From assembly GCA_002914845.1 (NCBI GenBank), contig JXTC01000415.1:219003-283002 (forward strand): a stretch of DNA of 64,000 nucleotides. The letters run 5' to 3'. This DNA is from Trema orientale (taxonomy: Eukaryota; Streptophyta; Magnoliopsida; Rosales; Cannabaceae). A program made the translations under genes and the position numbers. Positions 1-10,500 of this stretch are shown one piece after another. Under the pieces are notes generated by a model. The model had not been told where the DNA came from. It did no database searches and saw only the letters and a list, made by a program, of their open reading frames with translations. Position 1 is the first letter of the stretch; each line of letters begins with the position of its first letter.

Positions 1-1572
1 AGTATTTATTCAATATATCTAGCTTTTGGTGGGCAACCTTTTTTGACAGTTGATTTTGGTAATTTATTTATAGTCTCTCACTTAGTTACCGACATTCTCT
101 TCCTTAGTTATCTTGAATAATTTAAAAATTATTAGAGTTGGGCAAAGGTATCATACGGTTATCTATGGTATCCAGATAAGAGGTGAGTACTGGTATCTAT
201 ATCATTTGGCTAAATTAGAAGAAAAAAATGGTTATCATAATATCTTAGTCTTAAGCGGACAAATTGAAATAAAAGTTATATAGTTATCATAAATATCCTA
301 CGAGGTTACTTATAGTATACAACGAAAGATGGTCATTAAGGCTAGCATAAGCCTTTATTATTATTTTTTTCAAAAAAATTTTTTCCTATAAGTATCTTGG
401 TAGTAAGCAGTTATATTATGTAGAGAAATTGGATTGTTACCATAGGTATCCTCCTTAGTTACATATGGTATCTATTTGCGGGGTAAGCATTTAAAAAAAA
501 AAATTGATCTATATTTTTAAAGTTTTTACTCCGTATTATCATATTTTTACACTTTTGAGCATTATTCATAATTCTTTTAAAGGGCCAAATTTTTCCCGTA
601 TTTCTCTAAATTCCCGGTTCCTTTTTTCAATTTTAGTGAAGGCCAACCCTAAGCCTCATCACCATCATCAATTTGAAGATCAATTTCAATTGAGCTAAAT
701 CATAAATCTTCTGTACCTATTTAACGGAAGCACCAACAAAATATTCTCAATACTAATTAACTCTTGATACAAGTGAGAATAAATTAATTTTGATCCACCA
801 CGCCAAAAATTTCACTCTTGAGTTAAATATTTCAAGAAGAATATTTGATCAAACTTGTGTTTGTTTAATAATTATTGTCACACACATATATCCTTGAAAA
901 TACTAATGATTGGAGTAATTAAGTGAAATTATTGTTTCTCCACTTCAATGTTTTCTTATTTCCTTAAGTTAATATTACATATAATGGATAATCTCGACCA
1001 TTCATAGAACTGATAATGAACTAAAGTCTCCCATCGGCTCAGATTTAATTATCCAAGTCTCGTGTAATTCCATAAGGTGGTAAAATTTATATAATTTGGG
1101 TACATAGAAATAATTTCAAATACGTATGAACACGTGTTCATCACATCTAAAAAGTTATATTACCAAGATTTGGGGTTGTAAATCTTATTCATCTGGATCG
1201 AACCTTCTAATTAATGTCTCAAATAAATAATATATAAGTTATGAATGAGTGTTACATTATTAACTCAAGATTAAGATATAAGTCCCCTAATTATTGACAT
1301 GTGAAATTATATTTAAGCTAGTACAATACTTAAATTAGATCTACATTTCACTTGATCTTATTCAATGTGATCAACACACTAAACTTTGTGTGTAAAGTCA
1401 CCAGTGCAATTGATAGAGGTTCAACATAAACATGTAATCTTATAGCCTCATCCAAATAAAGGTAATTGTCATACTTTATATCTTATAGCCTCATCCAAAT
1501 AAAGGTAATTGTCATACTTTATGTTTGAATACGTACTTAGCTTAATTTGATTCATGCTTGTCCTTATTGCAG
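1..1572. other. Upstream/intron-1 region of OSC-1, no exon found
   Basis: AT-rich sequence before the first visible OSC-1 exon. I looked for the conserved exon-1 reading (MWK..., FSTNN, GRQ, GTPEERA) and did not find it. In the sister gene OSC-2 intron 1 is about 1.48 kb, so exon 1 of OSC-1 may lie just left of the window. Apart from a 43-bp tandem duplication near its right end I see no feature. Confidence 0.6.
1438..1523. repeat. 43-bp tandem duplication (2 copies)
   Basis: The unit beginning TCTTATAGCCTCATCCAAAT occurs at 1438-1480 and again at 1481-1523, differing only at the last base. It lies 50 bp before the acceptor of the first visible OSC-1 exon. Near identity implies a recent duplication. 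Confidence 0.95.
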
Positions 1573-4500
1573 TTCTTGAGAGAAAAAGATTTCAAGCAGA
1601 TGATTCCCCCTGTTATGGTCGAGGATGATGAGGTGGTCACATATGAAAAGACCACCACTGCATTAAGGAGGGCCGTCCACTTTTTTTCTGCCTTGCAAGC
1701 GAGTGATGGGCATTGGCCTGCCGAAAATACGGGCCCATCGTTCTTCATTCCCCCTTTTGTTAGTATTTTCATCCCGTTTGTGTGATATATTTGTCTTAAT
1801 TAACAGGTTTAAATATTCATAAGGTTAACACAATCTTATGCTATTTGAGTGTAGGTCATGTGTCTACACATTACAGGTCACCTTAATACCATATTCACTA
1901 GCGAGCATATTAAGGAAATTCTACGTTATATATACAATCATCAGGTATGAATAGACACATTACAAGTCACCTTAATACCATATTCACTTTGCACTGTTTA
2001 ATAATAGCATCTTAGTATCTTATGTGGACTTTTTAATGAAAAAGTAATGTACATCTGCTTTTTGTTTACATTAACTTTATTGGGTATGATCCATTTTTTT
2101 CCTTCCATTTTTAGAACGAAGACGGTGGATGGGGACTGCATATAGAGGGCCATAGCACGATGTTTGGTACAGCTTTTTACTATATTTGTTTGCGAATACT
2201 TGGAGAAGGATCTGATGGTGGTCCAGATAATGCTTGTGCGAGAGCAAGGAAGTGGATTCTTGACCATGGAGGTGTGACAAACATACCCTCTTGGGGAAAG
2301 ACTTGGCTTTCGGTATGTCCTGTTATCTAAAGATTAGCTAAACCAAAGAGGGGTTGAATTGAGTTTTAAAACTTTAGCAAATTTTTCAGGATAAGGAAAT
2401 GAATTATGTAAGTAATCACCATATCAAGTAAAAATAGCTAAATAACATGCACAAACTCAAAGTAAATAATTTAAAGAGATAAGGATAGAAAAGTGCAAAA
2501 ATAATTTTTACGAGGTTCAACAAATAAGACGGTTTGTCTACGTCCCCAGTCCTCGGCAATACACTTTGAGCTTTCCATTATCAGATCAAGGATATGAGCT
2601 TGACTGATCCTTATACACAACAAGTGATTTCTTCTTAGGCACACCCATACCTTTATAATAGTCTTGAATCCGGTTCTATTACGCCTAACTAGAGATTATT
2701 TAGACTCCGGTGCCAATTTCATCTAAAATGGGTTGTTTATGAATCCGGCACTATTCTCACCTCATAATTACAATTTGGTTTTTATTGAATCACTTAACTA
2801 GACTCTCTTTCTCTATTTAAGATATTTGATACAAGGTAAACATAGAGAGAATAAATATATACACAAGACATGATCTAGTTTGGCTCAATTGATTTTGTGA
2901 AAAAATAGATTTGAAAGTTTTGATCACAAAAACTTATTAGAACAACTTGAAGATATGGTATGAGCAATGTAAGGATGTTCAAAAATTGTTTCAATTCGTA
3001 AAAATGTTTCTATATATAGACTTGGATGAAAACTAGACTTTTTAGACAGTATGACAGACAATCTATCATTTTTAGCAGACTAAAAGTGGGTTTTTAGTAG
3101 ACCGAAAATACTAACAGTTGATTGTGTAGTTCTAACAGCCGAATTTTAAAAACGGTTAAAAAATCGGCAGAGAATCGGTATTGCCTTTGTTTAGTTTTTA
3201 CAATCCATTTATTGTTGATGAAACTGAATCCCATAAGACTGAAGGTTTTGTTATTGATTTCCACGTCAATTAGCCAAGGTTTGTGCTCAGCTTCATCAAA
3301 GGGCGGGATATTGAAGTGTTGAAAAATGCGAGTGAAAAGAAATCATAAGGAAGAGAGGATCTCATATTCTCTATGGCATCAAGTATTTCATGGATAATAA
3401 AGTATGGCAAGTTCAACCCTCTCCCAACAAGGATAGAGTCAATGAAACCAAGATCACAGAAAATGGAGGTATCCCTACGGCCACCATGAGGAATCATATT
3501 TTGAGACACGAATTTGAATAGAATCCTAGTCTTAAGGTAAGATTAGTGACATGAGTCTAAGTTTGAAAGTTGTCAGGAAAGCACACTCTAAGTAAGGCTT
3601 CTAATGGATCAAAATTACTAAGTATAGGCCAAGAGTTTGTTATGAGAAACCTATAAACACCTAGAGGTAAATAGAAAAGATCAGCTAGAAGTTGTTAAGT
3701 AACCTCAAAATCAATTCCCTTAAGAGTACAATCTATAATATATTGGCCACTAGAGATTTTGGCACCAGCATAGAATCCCTTAACCAACCTAGGTTACCAT
3801 GCTTCTCTAATAGAGTAAAATTTAGTCCACCCCATGATTTCCATATAATGTGAAAAATTCACATATGCTAAGTCTCTAAAGTTGAAGGTTCTACCCCAAA
3901 TTATAGTTTTTTTAGAGAAAATTTCTTTATATCTAGACATAAGAACTAGGGAATCTAAGAGAGGAATATCAAACCTTACTTTAGTGTATTGTTCGAATTC
4001 CTCTACTCGGATTTCCTTGACTTTACGCCTTGGATTTTCCCTTCTAGGAGCCATGGACTAGAATTTGATGAACAAAACAGAGACTCAAAGGAATTTCAAC
4101 ACAAATTTTGAATTCTGGGGTTTTTAAGAGAGGAAAGATATGATTTTAGTGCAAAAGTGCACAAAATTAAGTGAGTAAGAGTGAAAAAGTGATAAAAATC
4201 ACTTTTGTTGGAAGAAAAGTTGAGTGACCTTGAGAGAAAATTGGATGGGTATGAGAGGAGAGAGTTTGAGGGTAAGGGAAAAGGTATTTTCGATGGAGAG
4301 TGTGAGGGAAAACATGAAAGAGCCTTAAATACTTGCTTGCCTACGAGTTTTCAATAAACTAAAATTGTATTTTCGGTCTGTCAAAAATGGCAGAGAATCT
4401 GTCATTTCTAGGACAGTTTTTCGGTAGACCAAAAACTTTTTCGATCTGCCGAAAACCCTGTTTCAATAGTGCCTCGTAAAACAAAATGTTTTAAAAAAAG

Positions 4501-7500
4501 AAAAACAATTAAACCAACGACTAAAACATTAAAAGAATATCAATTTAAAGATCATGGCATAAAAAAAACAAATAATATGTAAACAAATATAACTCAAGAA
4601 AGTTCATTATAGTCAACTAAGCCTAGTTCTCTTCGAATCATGCAAAAATGATCTTCGCCTAAAAGCTTAATGAAAATATCAGCTAGTTCTTTTCAGTGCA
4701 TACAAATTCAAGTATAATATTACCTTTTGCATATGATCACAAAAAAAATGATGTCTAATATCAATATGCTTAGCATGTGAATGCAAAATTGGAGTTTTGA
4801 ATAAATTTATAACACTAGTATTGTTACATATAATAGGCACATGTTCATAAGTCATTCCAAAACTATTAGTGTTTATTTCATCTATAGAATTTGAGTACAA
4901 CAACTACTTGCAGATATTTATTCAACTTCGGTTGTAGCAACAGAATTTTATTTCTTACTAAACCAAGACACAAGTGAATAACCAAGAAAATGACAAGTTT
5001 CACTTGTGCTCTTATGGTCAGTTTGGCAACTGGCAAAGTCCGCATCTAAAAGACTAGTAATATTTAAAATGTGTACCTTTTGGATACCATAATCCTAGAT
5101 TCATAGTGCCATGCAAATATTTCAGAATTCTTTTTATTGCACTAAGATGTGATTCCTTAGGATTGGATTGAAATCTAGTACATAGATATACATTAAATAT
5201 TACATCCAGTCTACTAGCTGTTAATTAGAGTAGTGATCTGATCATATCTCGATATTTAGTAATATTCACTGCTTTACCATTTTTGTCTTTGTCAACTTTG
5301 ATTGAGGTGCTTATTGGTGTTCCCATCGGCTTGGAGTGCTCCATATCAAACTTACTTAATATATCCTTAATGTATTTGGATTGATTAATGAAAATGTCTT
5401 CTATGCTATATTTGATTTAGAGTCCAAAGAAGAAATTAAGCTCTCCCATCATGCTCATCTCAAACTCATTATACATACACATTGAGAACTCTTCACAATG
5501 AGAAACATTAGTAGCACCAAATATAATATCATCAATATAAATTAAGACTAAAATCATTTCTCCCCGCTTCTCCTATGGTGAAACTATTTAAAATAAAAAA
5601 TTTACTTAATCTATCATACCAAGTTCTAGAAGCTTGGTTTAAACCATAAGGAGTCTTTTTCAATTTAAAAATATGATCTAGATACTTATGATTTTGAAAA
5701 CTAAGGGGTTGAGCTACATATAATTCTTCTACAATATATCTATTTAGAAATGCCATTTGATATAGAATAAAATTCTTATAGTATACAAATGCTAAGAGCA
5801 TCCTCATGGATTCTAATCTTGCTACGGGTGCAAAGGTTTCTTCATAATCGATTCCTTCTTCTTGATCGAAATATTGAGCTATTACTTTAGCTTTGTTTCT
5901 TATAATTATCCCATACTTATCTACTTTACTTCTAAAAACCTATTTAGTTCCAATAATCAATTGGTCCTTAGATCTTGGAACTAGTTCCCGCACATCACTT
6001 CTTTCAAATTGATTTAATTCTTCTTACATATCTAAAATCCATAACTCATATTTTTCAGCGTCTTTAACAATTTTTGGTTCAATTTGATAGATAAAAGTCA
6101 TATTATTGCAAATATTTTTAAGTGATGCTCTAGCCTTGACTTCTTATAAGGTGTTACCTAGAATTTGGTCTTTAGGATGAGCATAATTGAATTTTAGGTC
6201 TTGAGGAAGAGAGAGTGTTATTATTGCTTTTCTTTTCTTCCTTAAGGTATTGTTATAGTTGGATGTCATTCTCTCTATTTATTTTCTCATTGACACTTAG
6301 CTCATTTAAGCTTAGTTCCACACCTATAATATCATCATCATCTATACCCAAGATTTTGCCTTTAGTGTTATCTCCAAATGTGACATGTCCTTCACTTCTT
6401 TTGGTGAACGATGAAAGCAAGGAATAGTCTCTGGTCATGTGTTTGTAGCAACTACTATCCAAGAACCAAAAGTTCTTCTTCTTTTGGACCTACAAATAAG
6501 AACCAAACTTTGATTTTTCATACCGATACTAATTGGGGCCTTAAGTGTTAGTTATAGATTCTTTTGATACCCAAGTTAGTTTTCCACTAAAATAAGTATT
6601 TTTCTTTACAAAGCATGAAAAACTAGTGTGCCCATCTTGATTGCAATAAGTGCATGTGCACTTTGTGTTGCTTGTACTAACTTTTGCGAAATAATTTTTG
6701 AGGTATTTTTGTTTTATAAAAGATTTATACCCAATGCCTTCTTTATTAAAAACACATTTTTACCCACCAAGTATCATATCGAAATTTTTCTTTCTACTGG
6801 TAAATTTTTGGACAATTTTAGTCAAGTCAGAAATTTTATCATTCAAGAAAATATTTTCATTCAATAATAGATCACAATTGCTACAAGGTAATTTTGCTTC
6901 CTTTTCTTTTGTAAGCTCTTCAACTATTTTTGATAAAATAAGAATTTTTTTTAAGAGCATTATTCTTGAAAATGAGTTTTTCATAGTTTTTGTATAAATT
7001 ATTAAAATCACTCAATATGATAAATCACAATTACTATCATTTTCACTACTAGTATCATAATCATTAAGAAATTCAATTTTAGGTTCAAGAGAGCCTACCT
7101 CATTTTTTATTGCTGTGAAGCACATATTGGCAATTTCTTCTTGTTCTTCTCTGTTGGATTCTTCTTTATCACTATCATCCCAAGTGGCCTTCGTTGCCTT
7201 CTATTTCATTTTTCTTCTTAGAGGATATTTGTTATTCATGTGTCTGAGCTTTTTGCATTCAAAGTAAGTGATGGGATCATCCTTTCCTTTCTTCTCTCGA
7301 TATTCATTGCCTTTAGTGTTCTTCTTGGAATTTTTTTTAGTGAGTAGGGCAATGTCTTCTAATTCACCATCTATAAATTTTTCTTCCTCCTAAGTGTTTT
7401 CTTGCACAGCAGCTTTAAAAGCAATTCTTTTCTTTTTCTTCTCTTCCCCTTCATCTTCATTAGTTTCCTTCGTAAGGATTTCATGGGTCATGAGGGAGGT

Positions 7501-10500
7501 CATAAGTTCTTTAAGAGGAAGTTTGCTAAGGTCTTTTGCTTCTTGAATAGCTATCATCTTGCTTCTATATGCTCGAGAAAGGCTTCTAAGAATTTTGCTC
7601 ATCAACTCACTATTATGAAAAGTTTTTCCTAAAGCACCAAGAGAGTTAATAATAGTAGTGAATCTAGTAAACATTTAAAAAATAGATTCTTTTTTTTTTC
7701 ATTTTGAACAACTCATAATTTCTAGTAAAAATATTAATTCTGGTTTCTTTCATTGAGTTAGTTCCTTGATAAGAGACTTCTAACATGTTCCATAATTCAT
7801 GAGCATCTTTAACCTTTTCAATATTATTATATATATTCCTATCTAAACTACACATAAGAATATTTCTAGCTCTTTCATTTTTAGTGAAAGTGATTTTATC
7901 CTTTACATCCTATTTCTTTATATTTTTTTTTACATCTCTTCTATCAATAATTTTTGTTATTTTGAAAGAATCTTTAGTAATAATACACCAAAAGTCAAAA
8001 TTTATAGACCTAAGATAAATGTCCCATCAGTTTCTCCAATAGTTAAAATCACTTTCATTGAAAAATAGTGATTTAGAAGATGACAACTCTTCATATTGAA
8101 AAGAAAAGTTGTTTGGATTAGCCATCTCAAAAATGGTTAAGTTTTAAAAATTTGAGCACCAAGCTCTGATACCAATAGTTATCCCAAGATTAGCTAACCT
8201 AAGAGGGGAGTAAATTGCATTTTAAAACTTTAGCAAACTTTTTAAGATAAAGATGTGAATTATGCAAGTAATAACTATATCAAGTAAAAATAGCTAAATA
8301 ATAAATACAAACTCAAAGTAAATAAATTAAAGAGATAGGGATAGAGAAGTTCAAATGCTATTTTTACGAGGTTCAATAAACACCATAGTTTATCTACATC
8401 CCCGACCCTCAGCAATACGTTTTGAACTTTTCACTATCGGATCAAGAATATAGGCTTGACCGACCCTTGTATATAACGAGTGATTTCTTCTTAGGCATAC
8501 CCACGCCTTTATAATAGTCTTGAATTTGGCTCTATTACGCCTAACTACAGATTATTTAGACTCCGGTGTCAATCTCACCTAAACCGAGTTATTTATGAAT
8601 CTGGTACCAACCTTACCTCATGATTACAATTTGATTTTTGTTGAATCACTCAACTAGACTATATCTCTATTTCAGATGTTTGATACAAGTTAAACTTAGA
8701 GAGAATAAATGTAAACACAAGATATGATCTAGTTTGACTCAATGAATTTTGTGAAAAAGTGGATTTGAAAGTTTGGATTACAAAAATTGATTAAAACAAC
8801 TTGAAGATATGATATGAGCAATGTAAAGATGTTCAAAAGTTATTTCAAGTCTTAAAAAAATTTCTATATATAGACCTAGATGAAAACTAGCCGTTTTAGA
8901 CTATTAGATAGACAATCTGTCATTTTCGGTAGACCAAAAGTAGGTTTTCAGTAGACTGAAAATACTAGTCGGTGATAGTGCGGTTCTAACGGTTAAATTT
9001 AAAAAATAGTTCAAAAGTTGACAAAGAATCGGTAGACTGAAAATATAGTTTCGGTCTGCCGAAAATACCAGAGAGCTAAATTCAATTTCATTTCAAGTTT
9101 CTTTCGATTCTTTTCAAAATTATGACTTCTTAAATTGATTTTTATGAAATATGGATACTGTAGAAATTCATAAATTAATTTAAAAGTTGTGTAATATAGA
9201 TTTTCAAACTTTAATTGAGGATAAATCAATTTGACAATGTTGGTTTGAAAATTTCTAATTTTTTAAAAAATTTGAGCCATTAAGATTATATTATGTGTAA
9301 ACATATATATATTCAAATACAAGAACTAAATATTTAACCTTTGCTAGTCTATTTCTTGTATTCTTAATTTTTGTCTTCAAGCTCTTTTCTATAATCCATC
9401 TTGAATGTTTTGTGATCCTTTTAATTTAAATTACTATACACTCAAGTAGATTATTAGTTCTTAATCATATGTTTGTTAACTTCAAAATATGAGTATAAGA
9501 TTGATGATATAAAACATGAGTCAACATGACATTGAGTAAAATTCAATAGTTTTAGTGAATAAAATGCTAATAGACTTACATAAAAAGTATAAACCTAATT
9601 GTTTTTAGCTTTTGCTTATAGATACTAGGCGTTTATGATTGGGCTGGTTGCAACCCAATGCCTCCTGAATTTTGGATTCTTCCTTCCCTTTTTCCTGTAC
9701 ATCCAGGTACGTACATTTGCATCTTTCATTGAACATATACATCAAAGTAGTTTGGTTTGTTGTATTAAGTCTTGGTTCTTTTTTTTTTTCTCCCAAACAT
9801 GTAGCTAAAATATGGTGCTATTGTCGATTGGTTTATATGCCGATGTCATATTTGTATGGGAAGAGATTTGTTGGTCCAATCACACCTCTTATTCTACAAT
9901 TGAGGGAGGAACTTCATACTCAACCTTACAATAAAATTAGTTGGAGGAATGTGCGTCATCAATGTGCTAAGGTGAGTATACCCTACCTAATTAATATCTT
10001 AATTATTAAACTGTGACAAATGCACAAACGTTTGTATATTTTATATATGTATAGAACAAAGTTATATATATATATGTGATATTGTAGGAAGATCTTTATT
10101 ACCCTCATCCGTGGCTACAAGATTTTCTATGGGATAGTCTCTATATGTGTACCGAGCCTTTTCTTACTCGTTGGCCTTTAAACAAATTGATAAGAGAGAA
10201 GGCTCTTCAAACAGCGATGAAGCATATTCATTACGAAGATGAGAACAGTCGATATATTACTATTGGATGTGTAGAAAAGGTGAGGCACAGTATGTTGAGG
10301 GTAGATTGAGAATATTTATTTCAGCCTATCCAAGACTATATAAATATTGTCTATAGTTGCTCACACTTGTTTATCTGGGACAGGTGTTATGCATGCTTGC
10401 TTGTTGGGTTGAAGATCCAAATGGGGACTATTTCAAAAAACATCTTGCAAGGGTCCCAGATTTCATATGGATTGCTGAAGATGGAATGAAGATACAAGTT

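Larger units (their letters stand above)
2321..9030 (-). mobile_element. Degenerate Ty1/Copia LTR retrotransposon in OSC-1 intron 4
   Basis: Two diverged direct repeats, about 2321-3180 and 8177-9030, act as LTRs. Just inside the right one lies GCTCTGATACCA (8163-8174), the complement of the initiator tRNA-Met primer site TGGTATCAGAGC, so the element runs on the - strand. From right to left come gag, a decayed zinc knuckle (about 7230-7260), a protease segment, reverse transcriptase and RNase H remains (about 5000-4900), then an extra ORF before the 3' LTR. Between the protease (about 6250) and RT (about 5990) there is no room for integrase, so it appears deleted. Stops and frameshifts are frequent. 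The outer limit of the right LTR and the target duplication are not certain; 9030 is where homology between the LTRs fades. Confidence 0.85.

Noticed and set aside
1190..1210. GGTTCGATCC on the - strand, like a tRNA T-loop/B box.
   Set aside because: No A box or cloverleaf partner sequence lies within the right distance, so it is a chance match.
6628..7011. Overlapping + and - strand ORFs of 80-100 codons.
   Set aside because: They fall between Copia gag and protease, are low-complexity, and are remains of the element or its antisense.
8163..8174. tRNA-like 3' end.
   Set aside because: It is the Copia primer-binding site; no tRNA body accompanies it.
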